Of a stretch of 64,000 bases of DNA, positions 35,995 through 44,617 are shown in pieces. The position numbers and the translations under genes were made by a program. The notes under the pieces are model-generated. The model was not told the origin of the DNA. It saw only the letters and a program-made list of their open reading frames with translations, and did no database searches. This stretch comes from Planctomycetaceae bacterium. Its GTDB lineage: Bacteria; Planctomycetota; Planctomycetia; Pirellulales; Pirellulaceae. Position 1 is the stretch's first letter, and each line of letters starts with the position of its first letter. Location: positions 1-64,000 of the forward strand of contig JAHEBQ010000022.1 of assembly GCA_024642205.1 (NCBI GenBank). The letters are read 5' to 3'.

Positions 35995-37626
35995 TCAAGC
36001 CTGTCCCACATGGGGTTTGCCAAGATCCACCGCACGCGCATCCTCATCATCGGCCAACACGTCAACATCACCCAAGACATAGGATGCATGGTCGAGCTGG
36101 TAGAGCTTCTGGCCGGTTGGCGTGGGGTATTTGCAGGTAATACAGGCCTGGCAAAGTCCGTCCTGTGGAATGCCAATGGCGCGGGAGACTGACTCAATCG
36201 GAAGATATCGGAGCGAGTCGCACCCCAGTGCCAGCGCCATCTCGTCCTGAATTTCATCGGTCAGTATTTCGCCGGGCGGATAAAAATTAGGAGCAAACAA
36301 CTGCTTGATCGTCGACATGTCGATTCCGTAATAGCACGGAGCCACAATCGGGGGACACGCCACTCGGACGTGAATTTCCTTGGCGCCGCCCTCTTCCCGG
36401 ATGCGTTTTAACAGGGCTTTCATCGTTGTGGATCGAACGATCGAATCCTCTACCAGAATCACGCGCTTTCCTTCAAGAACTTCCCGAAGCGGCGTATATT
36501 TGATTTTTGCCCGATGGGAACGTGTTTTTTGGGATGATTCGATGAACGTTCGACCGCTATAGCGATTTCGGATCAATCCTTCGCGCGATGGCACCTTGAG
36601 ATGAAACGCCATCGAGTCGGCGGCAGCCTTGCTCGTGTCGGGTACCGGAACAACGATGGTATCGTCGTCGATATCAATCAAGTTGCTCCTGCGCTCCTGC
36701 GCGGCTAACTCCTTGCCCAGTTCGGTGCGTGTTGTGTAGACGCCGCGGTCGTCGAGCGTACTGGCAACATTGGCGAAATAAATCCATTCAAAGAAACAAT
36801 GGGCGCGGCCTGTTTTTTCTGCGAACTGATCGATCGAGATTTTTCCATCGACAATGGTGATCGCATGCCCCGGCTTGAGTGACTCGATTTCACTTCGTTT
36901 GAATCCAAGATTCAGCAACGCCACACTTTCACTGGCCGCGGCAAACATTGCACCTTGAACCGCGTAACACATGGGTTTCATCCCCAGCGGATCGCGTGCA
37001 ATCAGCATTTCGCCTTTCGCATTCAACATCGCCAGCGAATAGGCCCCGTCCAGTCGTTTGGCGACGGTTCGCATCATTTCCACGAGGCAGTCGGATTCCT
37101 GTTTTTCAAGCTGTTTGCTGATTTCATGCATCAGAACTTCAGTATCTGTCTGGCGAACCAGATGGTTATCGGGCTCGCTGAGAATATCCGACGCGAGTTC
37201 AGGATAATTGGCCAGCTGACCATTGAAGGCAAACGTGAACCACTGTCGCCGGTTAAAATGGTGGATCTCAAATGGCTGGGCATAGCTCCGATCATCTCTC
37301 CCACACGTCGCATAGCGGACGTGGCCGATTGCAGCCGGTCCACTGTATTCCTTCATCAGGTTGGTGGCCTTGGCTTCATGAGAAAGCCGAAACACCTCCT
37401 GAACGCTGCCAAGTTCACGATAAGTGTCGATCAGCTGACCGTTTTCCGGGGTCGGGTGGAACCGGGAGATTCCCGCCGAAAGCTGACCACGATTCTGCAT
37501 GTCCAGCAGCATGCGGGGGATCAATGATGAAGCCTGATCGGCGCTTCCCGGTGCCAGCTCACTGGTCGGCAGATTGGGAAGATGGTAAATCGCGGCAACA
37601 CCGCACTCGTGATGGAGTTCGCTCAT
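35995..37626 (-). CDS. purF: Amidophosphoribosyltransferase
   Basis: A 543-residue enzyme that makes phosphoribosylamine from PRPP and glutamine, the first step of purine synthesis. The glutaminase nucleophile is Cys8 in HHECGVAAI, preceded by a short propeptide. GHVRYATCG and FAFNGQLANY are the glutaminase motifs. The PRPP loop reads VILVEDSIVRSTT, where many relatives have RGTT. GLCQACITCKYPTP near the C-terminus resembles the Cys-containing tail of Bacillus-type PurF. ATG 37626 is preferred, with GGAAA seven bases before it. It is divergent from the aminotransferase gene. No other pur gene is in the window. Confidence 0.93.
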   Translation of the reverse strand: MSELHHECGVAAIYHLPNLPTSELAPGSADQASSLIPRMLLDMQNRGQLSAGISRFHPTPENGQLIDTYRELGSVQEVFRLSHEAKATNLMKEYSGPAAIGHVRYATCGRDDRSYAQPFEIHHFNRRQWFTFAFNGQLANYPELASDILSEPDNHLVRQTDTEVLMHEISKQLEKQESDCLVEMMRTVAKRLDGAYSLAMLNAKGEMLIARDPLGMKPMCYAVQGAMFAAASESVALLNLGFKRSEIESLKPGHAITIVDGKISIDQFAEKTGRAHCFFEWIYFANVASTLDDRGVYTTRTELGKELAAQERRSNLIDIDDDTIVVPVPDTSKAAADSMAFHLKVPSREGLIRNRYSGRTFIESSQKTRSHRAKIKYTPLREVLEGKRVILVEDSIVRSTTMKALLKRIREEGGAKEIHVRVACPPIVAPCYYGIDMSTIKQLFAPNFYPPGEILTDEIQDEMALALGCDSLRYLPIESVSRAIGIPQDGLCQACITCKYPTPTGQKLYQLDHASYVLGDVDVLADDEDARAVDLGKPHVGQA

Positions 37627-37797
37627 CGAGGTTTCCAAAGGCCTGAATCAGGATTAGTTCGAATTCTAGTTACGCATCGACGTTCTCACAACCGCCGATT
37701 TCCAACCGATTCAGCAGAGCCTGTGACACGACACTTGAACGACGTTAGAATGGCCTGTTTCGATCCGGAACCAGCACAATTTTTATCGGAGAATCTG

Positions 37798-38928
37798 ATG
37801 CCCGTATTCGACAATTGGATTGCCGAACGAACCAAGGGGTTTGACTCAAGTGGAATTCGACGCATGTTCGACCTCGCGGCAAAACTCAAAGATCCCATCA
37901 ACCTTTCGATTGGGCAGCCCGATTTTGACGTCCCGCCGGCGGTGAAAGCTGAATTGATCCGGGCCGTCGAAAATGGCAAAAACGGTTACGCTGCGACGCA
38001 GGGGATGCCGGTGCTGCGCGACAAACTTCAAGCGGAAATCGACCAGCAGTTTGGCCACGATGACCGGGAGACGTTCGTTTGTTCCGGAACCAGCGGCGGG
38101 CTTTTTCTCTCGGTCCTGGCATTGGTCAACCCGGGTGATGAAGTCATTTACTTTGATCCCTTCTTCGTCATGTACCCGGCCATGATCGAAATGGCTGGCG
38201 GAAAAAGCGTCAAGATCAGCAGCTATCCTGAATTCAAAATCGACATCGAAAAAGTCGAAGCGGCGATCACCGAAAAAACCAAGATGATCATTCTGAACAG
38301 CCCGTCGAACCCGACCGGAATCTGTCCGACTGCCAACGAGATCAAAGCCGTCGCGGAACTGGCCTACCAGCGAGGGATTTGTCTGGTATCAGACGAGATT
38401 TACAGCAAGTTCACGTATGACCAGCCCCATGTGTCTGCGGCCACCTACAATCCGGATACCATCGTAATTGACGGGTTTTCAAAAACCTACGCCATGACCG
38501 GCTGGCGCGTAGGTTACGTACACGGGCCTTCGAAGCTGATGCAGACGATGCTTAAAATTCAGCAATACACGTTTGTCTGTGCACCGCAGCCGGCCCAGTG
38601 GGCAGGCGCGGTTGCATTGGATACGGATATGTCCGGATATGTCGCCAGTTACAAAGCAAAACGCGATCGGATGCTGGAAGGGCTTAAGGACGACTACGAA
38701 ATCGTAAAACCTGGAGGGGCTTTCTACCTGTTCCCGAAGCTGCCCTGGGGTACCGGGCAGGAGTTTATCGAAGAAGCCATTGCAAATAACCTGATGGTCA
38801 TCCCGGGGAACATCTTCAGCGATTCGGACACCCACTTCCGAATCTCGTACGCAGTGGACGATGCGGTTGTCGAGCGTGGGATTGAAACGCTTTGCAGAAT
38901 CGCCAGGGGAAAGGTTGCCTCCGCTTGA
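37798..38928 (+). CDS. Class I/II PLP-dependent aminotransferase
   Basis: A 376-residue cytoplasmic aminotransferase. ATG 37798 is preferred, with GGAG six bases before it, and begins a normal N-terminus (MPVFDNWIAERTKGFDSSGI). LNSPSNPTG is the substrate and cofactor contact, LVSDEIYSKF holds the Asp and Tyr that contact PLP, and DGFSKTYAMTGWRVGY holds the Schiff-base Lys. The start INLSIGQPDFDVP matches the aspartate/alanine/aromatic aminotransferase group (family I-gamma). The substrate cannot be set from sequence alone. It is divergent from purF across 171 bp. Confidence 0.9.
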   Translation: MPVFDNWIAERTKGFDSSGIRRMFDLAAKLKDPINLSIGQPDFDVPPAVKAELIRAVENGKNGYAATQGMPVLRDKLQAEIDQQFGHDDRETFVCSGTSGGLFLSVLALVNPGDEVIYFDPFFVMYPAMIEMAGGKSVKISSYPEFKIDIEKVEAAITEKTKMIILNSPSNPTGICPTANEIKAVAELAYQRGICLVSDEIYSKFTYDQPHVSAATYNPDTIVIDGFSKTYAMTGWRVGYVHGPSKLMQTMLKIQQYTFVCAPQPAQWAGAVALDTDMSGYVASYKAKRDRMLEGLKDDYEIVKPGGAFYLFPKLPWGTGQEFIEEAIANNLMVIPGNIFSDSDTHFRISYAVDDAVVERGIETLCRIARGKVASA

Positions 38929-38960
38929 ACTGAATCAAGTCGATCCGCCTCTCGTGTTCA

Positions 38961-39251
38961 TCAAAATCCGAAAGACGGGTTGTACTGACCGCCTTGCATG
39001 CCGCGGCGTGCAAAGGGACTGGTTTGCAATGACACGGGTTCCGATTTTGGCTGTTCGAAACCGAGAGGGCGACCACCCTGAATGGGTGGCGCAAGATCGT
39101 TGCTTGGGAATGGATCATGCAAAACCGCCTTGGTTCGCTGCATTCCGATCGTTCCCTGTGGCCCCCAATTGGGTCGCGCATGGCAACCAACTGAAAAGAG
39201 GCAGACAACCAAGGCGACCCAGGTTAACGCTTGACTGGATTGATTTGACAT
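38961..39251 (-). CDS. Small planctomycete-type lipoprotein
   Basis: A 96-residue predicted lipoprotein. ATG 39251 follows GAGGCGG and begins a signal peptide with lipobox LFSVGC near residue 23. The mature part has the pattern NWGPQGTIGMQRTKAVLHDPF followed by a GGRP motif, which I recognise as recurring in short planctomycete lipoproteins of unknown role. The last 30 residues are Gln/Gly/Pro-rich. It is convergent with the aminotransferase gene, with 32 nt between stops. Confidence 0.75.
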   Translation of the reverse strand: MSNQSSQALTWVALVVCLFSVGCHARPNWGPQGTIGMQRTKAVLHDPFPSNDLAPPIQGGRPLGFEQPKSEPVSLQTSPFARRGMQGGQYNPSFGF

Positions 39252-39359
39252 AGTTACCGCCTCAACAAGTTTCCTCGGCCCTTCACCCATGAAAGGGCTG
39301 AGACGATAGCGGGGCGGTTCAATTCAGACAATAGATTTCGGAATGATAGCACCAGCGAC

Positions 39360-40394
39360 CTAGCCCGGAACATAGATCTCCAGGATCTCAACGCCTTCCG
39401 GTCCCGGTCGCAACTCAACCGGGCCAAGGCAAGCAGGTATCAGCGAGGTTTCCCCGGTTTTCAACGGCAGTCCGCTGGGATCGCCCCCGATGTCAATCGA
39501 GCCCTTGGCGATCGCGAGGATTCGAAATCGCCCATCGCCAATGATCTGAAACGGCTCGTTGAGCTCCCCGCGATTCATGACAAACTTGTCACAATCAACG
39601 ACTGTCACCCAATTGGGGTCTTCGGTTGGCCGTGGCGAAAACGGGTTGATTGGCCCTCGTTCAAAGTCGGTTGCCCGGATCGCTTGTTCGATATGTAGGG
39701 GTCGGGGTTGGCCATCCTGGTCGAGTCGTCGCCAATCATAAACCCGAAATGTGGTATCGCTGGCCTGCTGGATTTCCGCGATCAACAACCCTGAGCCAAT
39801 CGCGTGCATCGTGCCAGCTGGAATAAAAACGCAGTCGCCCTGTTTTGGTTCAAATTGATGCAGTGTTGATTCCGTTTTATCGTTTTCAACTGCCTCCCGG
39901 AACGATTGTTCGGTGACGCCCGGTTTGAGACCGGCAAAGATTTTTGCACCCGGATCAGCGTGGAGGACATACCAGGCTTCTGTCTTGCCCAGATCCGGCG
40001 GATCCAGTGTCGCACCAAACTCGTCATCCGGGTGAACCTGAACCGACAAATTTCGATTGGCGTCGAGAAACTTGAGCAACAGGGGAAACCGTTGCTGCAA
40101 ATGAACGGGCAAGTCGGGTGAGGAGATCCGAGACATCAACTTTTCGCCGATCAAGTCAACCCCTGAGTCAGCGATCAACTGTCGCAGGGAGGCGCCTGCC
40201 AGTTCGCCGTAGCGAACAATGCTCTGGTCGTCCTCATGGTCAACCACTTCCCAGCTTTCTGCCGCCGGTTCGGTGCCAATCTCCTTGCCCAGCAGATCGT
40301 TGAGTCGCCTGCCACCCCAGATATAGCGGCGAAAAAGGGGTTCAAATCGAAGCGGGTACAAATCGGGTCTCCAACGGTGAAATCCAGAAAGCAA
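39360..40394 (-). CDS. manA: Mannose-6-phosphate isomerase, type I
   Basis: A 344-residue zinc enzyme that interconverts mannose-6-phosphate and fructose-6-phosphate. The opening motif RRYIWGGRRLNDLLGK is typical of the short bacterial form. Zinc ligands are in SVQVHPDDEFG, GKTEAWYVL and AGTMHAIGSG; the zinc-binding Glu sits in KTEAWY. QASDTTFRVYDWRR is also diagnostic. Length is close to the Bacillus-type enzyme. The product links glycolysis to GDP-mannose and surface polysaccharide synthesis, but no sugar-nucleotide gene is adjacent. It is divergent from tatC across 255 bp. Confidence 0.93.
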   Translation of the reverse strand: MLSGFHRWRPDLYPLRFEPLFRRYIWGGRRLNDLLGKEIGTEPAAESWEVVDHEDDQSIVRYGELAGASLRQLIADSGVDLIGEKLMSRISSPDLPVHLQQRFPLLLKFLDANRNLSVQVHPDDEFGATLDPPDLGKTEAWYVLHADPGAKIFAGLKPGVTEQSFREAVENDKTESTLHQFEPKQGDCVFIPAGTMHAIGSGLLIAEIQQASDTTFRVYDWRRLDQDGQPRPLHIEQAIRATDFERGPINPFSPRPTEDPNWVTVVDCDKFVMNRGELNEPFQIIGDGRFRILAIAKGSIDIGGDPSGLPLKTGETSLIPACLGPVELRPGPEGVEILEIYVPG

Positions 40395-40649
40395 TTCTCG
40401 AATCGTGAGTCCAGTTTGCCTGCGGCAACCCGATTTGGCAACGTCAGGATCGATACAAGACGTGAAATCCCTTTTGGACGGCCCTGGACCCGCAATCGGT
40501 TCGGTTTCGTCGTCAAGGATCGTTGTTGGGTTCAGGACGCCATGTTACTATCCAATTGATAGTCCTGTCGTAAATGGTCGTTCGATTGAAATCGTACATC
40601 CAGCCTTTGCACTCCAATTCTGCGTTTTCGGCTACCGGATCTTCCGAAT

Positions 40650-42092
40650 ATGAATTTTCGCCAACCTAACGAAGATCTGTTCGAATCCAGTCGAATGTCG
40701 TTCGGAGAACATCTTGAGGAACTTCGCAAAGTCCTTGTGCGGGCGCTGTTTGGGGTGGCGATTGCCAGCATCGCCGGGTTTTATTTTGCTGAAAGCGTCG
40801 TTGAAATTCTCACCCAGCCGCTGATCGAAGCGATCGGCGACTACGATCTGGATGAAGCCTCCAGAAAACTTGAGGAGCGATATGGATATGTTCCTCCCCA
40901 ATACCGCCCCTGGATGACTCAAGAAAAGAGAATTCCCAGGCAAGTGCAAATCAGCCCGGCAGAGCTTGCCAAGGCGCTGCAAAGGGTCATTCCTGATTTT
41001 GCCGAGAAAGTCAACCTGGATCCATACGGTTTTCGCGTGAGCGATTTTGATGAAACCCAGCTTCCCACATTATGCAGACGATTGTCCAAGCCCGATCGTG
41101 AAAACGGACAAACCAAACAAAAAATCCAGGCGATCTGGCAGGCCATTCCTCCCACAGATCAAACCACGATTTCCCGGATTGCCTCAAAAAGCAAAGCCAC
41201 GACCAGCGATCTTGTCGAAGTCGTGGCAATTTTTGATCAACTTTCCAAACTCGAATCACTGAATGATTCGGACGCATTCTCGGACGAATTAGTCGACCCG
41301 AAGGAAAGCATCTGGATCATGCTCAACCCCGTAAAGCCAAAACCGTTGGCGAAAATGAAGAAGAAGCTGGCCGAGGAAAACAATCCAACGTTGAGCCAAC
41401 AACTCAATCGAGCATTGCTCACTTCAGTCTTCATGGATCAGATGCCTCCCATGAAAGCAGACCTCTATTCCCTTGAAATTTGGGAAAGCGGTGAGTTTGA
41501 GCCCCAGTCCCTGGGGGTTGCCGAGGGGTTTACGGTTTGGCTCAAAGCAGGCATGTTCACATCGCTGGTGCTGGCCGGTCCGTGGATTTTCTTTCAGCTG
41601 TGGTCGTTTGTCGCCACCGGATTGTATCCTCACGAGAAAAAGTACATTCATGTATTTTTGCCAATCAGTATTTTCCTGTTTGTCGCGGGTGTATTGCTCG
41701 CGTTCTATTTTGTGTTTCAGCCGGTGCTTGGCTTCCTGTTTTCGTTCAACCGTTCGATGGGAATTGCTCCTCAGATGCGGATCAACGACTGGCTGAGTTT
41801 TGTGATGTTCCTGCCCCTCGGTTTTGGTCTGGCGTTTCAGCTTCCGCTGGTCATGTTGTTCATGAACCGCATCGGGCTATTCTCCATCCAAGACTATTTG
41901 AGCAAATGGCGGATCGCGATCATGGTGATCTTCGTCCTGTCGATGTTCCTGACGCCCGCCGACCCGATCAGCATGCTTTTGTTGGCGATTCCGTTGACCT
42001 TCCTGTACTTCCTTGGCGTTGCGATGTGTCGTTGGATGCCGCGCCACGAAAACCCGTTTGGCGAAGGAGCGACGGGGACTGCGTCGTCGTGA
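40650..42092 (+). CDS. tatC: Twin-arginine translocase subunit TatC with a large extra periplasmic loop
   Basis: A 480-residue protein, nearly twice the usual length of about 250. The N-terminus MSFGEHLEELRKVLVRAL with its conserved Glu pair and TM1 (GVAIASIAGFYF), and the block from VWLKAGMFTSLVLAGPWIFF onward (TM2-TM6, including GLYPHEKKYI and DYLSKWRIAI), are clear TatC. Between TM1 and TM2, where normal TatC has a loop of about 50 residues, there are about 240 residues, charged and without membrane segments. The usual loop residues F-x-P-x-E appear shifted to PQSLGVAEGF. TatC binds the twin-arginine signal; no tatA/B is nearby. Confidence 0.93.
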   Translation: MNFRQPNEDLFESSRMSFGEHLEELRKVLVRALFGVAIASIAGFYFAESVVEILTQPLIEAIGDYDLDEASRKLEERYGYVPPQYRPWMTQEKRIPRQVQISPAELAKALQRVIPDFAEKVNLDPYGFRVSDFDETQLPTLCRRLSKPDRENGQTKQKIQAIWQAIPPTDQTTISRIASKSKATTSDLVEVVAIFDQLSKLESLNDSDAFSDELVDPKESIWIMLNPVKPKPLAKMKKKLAEENNPTLSQQLNRALLTSVFMDQMPPMKADLYSLEIWESGEFEPQSLGVAEGFTVWLKAGMFTSLVLAGPWIFFQLWSFVATGLYPHEKKYIHVFLPISIFLFVAGVLLAFYFVFQPVLGFLFSFNRSMGIAPQMRINDWLSFVMFLPLGFGLAFQLPLVMLFMNRIGLFSIQDYLSKWRIAIMVIFVLSMFLTPADPISMLLLAIPLTFLYFLGVAMCRWMPRHENPFGEGATGTASS

Positions 42093-42253
42093 CCGAGTTC
42101 CGGAGATGAAGGCGTTACACGGGATGCGCTGTTCGATTGGCACATCAAAATGCGCTGTCGGACGTTGCGCAATGAACGGAACTCGACCCAACGTTCAGCG
42201 GCATGATTGCTCCGCCATTTTCCTGCCAATCCGGATCCTTCCAGAAATCACTT

Positions 42254-43366
42254 TCAGCGTGACGAAGCGGTCTCAAGTTCGTTGAGTACCGCTAACAGCT
42301 TCGAAGAATACTCGGCCAGCCCGGACAGCTTGTCTGGATATTGCAGTGCTTTCAACGCGTCTTGATTTTGCTCGTTGACGGCCAAAATTCGGCGCAAAAG
42401 TCTGGACTGCCGAGGACTGAGCCAAGGATCTACCGATTGCCCCGAATTCAATGCGGAGTTGATTTTTGTCGCCTGGGTTTCCGATAACGGCAAATGCCGA
42501 AGCGGAGTTTGGATCAAATAGTATTTTTGATCCGAGGCCTGGGCATCCTTGATCGAGGATTCGTCTTCCAGCGCGATTGCGTTCTTTCCAACCACTTTCC
42601 TGGCCAATTCCAACTGGGATGGAGAATGCGTGAAAATTCTGGTGGCACATTCAAATGAAAGTGCCGTGTCGACCAGTTTCGCATAGTCAACCAGCCCGGG
42701 ATCGTATTTGAGGGTGACGACCTCCAGGGAATCGATCCAGCCCGAACGGGTGGAAACGACGCCATGGATCGAACCGAGTCTGGCTTCCCCTTCCCAGTAA
42801 CAGTGCATCGCAAACGTGGCCGTGGCCAGCGGACTAACGGGTTCACTGGTCGCCAGCGCCAACAGATATTCTGGAACATCCTGATCCGCGGCGTTGAGCG
42901 CAGCAATCATCCGCAGGGCTGTCGTGGAGGTCGTCCAGACACCCTCTTTTCGCTGAATCAGATCTTTTTCATTTGCATTGAGATATCGAACAACCGGGTT
43001 ATTCCAGGACGGCTCGTTGAATCGCAGGAGCAACTCTGCATCTGGTCCCTGGCGATTGTTGTAGACGAGTACCGGGTGAAAAAGATCTTCGATTGCTTCC
43101 ACGGCCAACGGGTTGGACAACGGCTCACGGCCGTAGTTTTTGCACGTCTGTCAACCGGGAATTTCCTGGAACAACAGAAAAACGGGGCGCCCGCTGTTTG
43201 CTGACTGCTGTTTGGCGGACTCCAGATCGAACGACCATTTAACCAAGCCGATTTCCGGTATCTGGTCCGGATCATCCGCGAAATTGCCGGAGAAGCCGAA
43301 CATCAGGAGTGCCCCCAACAACAGAAAGACCATCTTTTGAATTCTTGTCACGAAGTTTTGTTTCAT
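42254..43366 (-). CDS. Predicted selenoprotein: exported thioredoxin-like plus MsrA-like protein with in-frame TGA
   Basis: Two adjacent minus-strand frames are in the same phase and are separated only by a TGA at 43151-43153. Reading TGA as selenocysteine gives 370 residues. ATG 43366 begins a signal peptide (MKQNFVTRIQKMVFLLLGAL). Residues 43-95 look thioredoxin-like: GRPVFLLFQEIPG, then U72-Q-T-C75, then KNYGREPLSNPLAVEAIE; the TGA sits exactly where the first Cys of CxxC belongs. Residues 180-245 resemble methionine sulfoxide reductase MsrA: FAMHCYWEGEARLGSIHG with Cys189, then VVSTRSGWIDSLEVVTLKYD. Fourteen to eighteen bases after the TGA starts a stem-loop with apical CGTGA. Likely a redox repair protein outside the cytoplasm. 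A nonsense mutation or read error cannot be fully excluded. Confidence 0.82.
43117..43137 (-). promoter_or_regulatory. SECIS-like stem-loop after the TGA codon
   Basis: On the minus strand ACGGC pairs with GCCGT around a five-base loop CGTGA; AC/GT flanking bases extend the stem after one T-T mismatch. The loop begins 21 nt after the TGA. As I recall the bacterial SECIS consensus, it needs a small apical loop with a G in its first two positions, at 16-37 nt from the UGA, which is met here. It could deliver SelB to this codon. Confidence 0.65.
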
Positions 43367-43493
43367 TTCAATGCCCGGTTGGTCGGGGAATGATTGAATT
43401 GAGTCCAAAAACCTTCGTTGCCAAATGATCGCCAACGAAGATCCTTTCGCTACAATACTGGATAAAACGACAATCCAACAACGGGAGCTCAAC

Positions 43494-44264
43494 ATGAACA
43501 AGATTAACTTGAACGCACACACCAGGCAAACCTGGGCCAGCCTAATCTCAACGATTACCGCATTTTCATTACTGGCATTTGGCACAATGGGCTTCGCGGT
43601 GGGGCAGGAAGAAACAGCACGTTCACAAAACGACGATGAGGCAATCAAGCGGGTTGAATCCAGCGGCGGACGCGTTTATCGGATTTCGGCGGCAGACACG
43701 ACGCGCGAGATCAGTTTTTATCTGTCCAGCAAACCGGTCGGAGACGAACAGCTGGCAGGCATCAACGCAATCAGTGAGGTCATTTGGGTAAACCTCGCCG
43801 GAACAGACATTACCAACGATGGACTCAAACATTTGACTGGTCTGCCGATCCAGAAACTGCACCTTGAAAGAACCAGGATTGGTGACGAGGGGTTAGCCCA
43901 TTTGAAATCGTTCAAAGATCTGACTTACCTCAACTTGTATGACACAAAAGTAACCGACGCGGGTCTGGAGCACTTGAAGGAACTCAAGCAACTCAGGAAG
44001 CTGTTCGTCTGGAAATCGGGTGTCACCGAAGCAGGCATCAAGAAACTCAACGAATCATTACCAGATCTGCAGATTGTGGGTGAATTGAAACTCGAACCGG
44101 TTGTCATCGAAGAGCCGAAAAAAGAAGATCCCGACAAGGCAAATGAGAAAGCCGAGGAAAAACCAGGCGAATCCGACAAAGCGAAGGGTGACAAAAAGGA
44201 AGGCGACAAAGGCGCGGGCGACGAGCAAGCCAAAGAGGCAAAAGACAAAGACAAGAAAAAATGA
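43494..44264 (+). CDS. Exported leucine-rich-repeat protein with Lys/Glu tail
   Basis: A 256-residue protein. ATG 43494 follows GGGAG and begins a signal peptide (HTRQTWASLIS...GFAVGQ). Residues 80-190 hold about four leucine-rich repeats of the ~24-residue bacterial type, such as LAGTDITNDGLKHLTGLPI, LERTRIGDEGLAHLKSFKD and LYDTKVTDAGLEHLKELKQ. The last 55 residues are an extremely charged Lys/Glu/Asp/Gly run with no predicted fold. LRR proteins of this size usually bind a protein ligand at the cell surface. It is divergent from the selenoprotein gene across 127 bp. Confidence 0.85.
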   Translation: MNKINLNAHTRQTWASLISTITAFSLLAFGTMGFAVGQEETARSQNDDEAIKRVESSGGRVYRISAADTTREISFYLSSKPVGDEQLAGINAISEVIWVNLAGTDITNDGLKHLTGLPIQKLHLERTRIGDEGLAHLKSFKDLTYLNLYDTKVTDAGLEHLKELKQLRKLFVWKSGVTEAGIKKLNESLPDLQIVGELKLEPVVIEEPKKEDPDKANEKAEEKPGESDKAKGDKKEGDKGAGDEQAKEAKDKDKKK

Positions 44265-44617
44265 CGCGAACCATTCGATGGGACCTTTAACCATCAGCGG
44301 ATTCAAGGATGGGTTGGCGGAATTGTCGGCTTCCGGAAAGAGGATGAATTGACAACCTCAAAACGACGCCTCGAATTCGCGTTGGCGGGCACAAGTACCA
44401 GCGGCGGCGAGCGATGGTCGTTGAGCTACGAGGGAACCAGGTACTCTTGAACTGAGCTTCGAAACACGCTTGGGTAGGTCCGTCACAAACGTCACCGCCA
44501 GTACAAATCCGTACCAGTCGTCGAGGGCTTACAAAAAAAAACAGCCGCAAGATATTTTCTCACGGCTGTTTGATGGATCGCTTGCTGCTGGTCGCCTTGA
44601 CGGTCGAACGGCAAAGG
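44265..44617. other. 353-bp intergenic region between convergent genes
   Basis: The region lies between the ends of the LRR gene and the membrane coiled-coil gene. Its right side holds the terminator described at 44533-44570. The rest carries no plausible gene, repeat or RNA that I can see. Confidence 0.5.
44533..44570 (-). terminator. Rho-independent terminator of the 44618 gene
   Basis: Read on the minus strand, AACAGCCG pairs with CGGCTGTT across a 15-nt loop and is followed by at least eight T residues. It begins about 47 nt after the stop codon of the membrane coiled-coil gene. Confidence 0.9.

Noticed and set aside
39278..39302. CCCTTCACCC/GGGTGAAGGG-type hairpin near the small lipoprotein as a terminator
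   Set aside because: The arms pair imperfectly and no T-run follows on either strand.
42254..43366. Reading this locus as a pseudogene split by a stop codon
   Set aside because: Codon use and domain content stay intact on both sides, the stop is TGA and falls exactly on a CxxC cysteine, and a second gene shows the same pattern. A true pseudogene would more often show a random stop and frameshifts.
43425..43494. Longer start for the LRR protein at 43425
   Set aside because: The frame is open there, but GGGAG and a signal peptide start at 43494.
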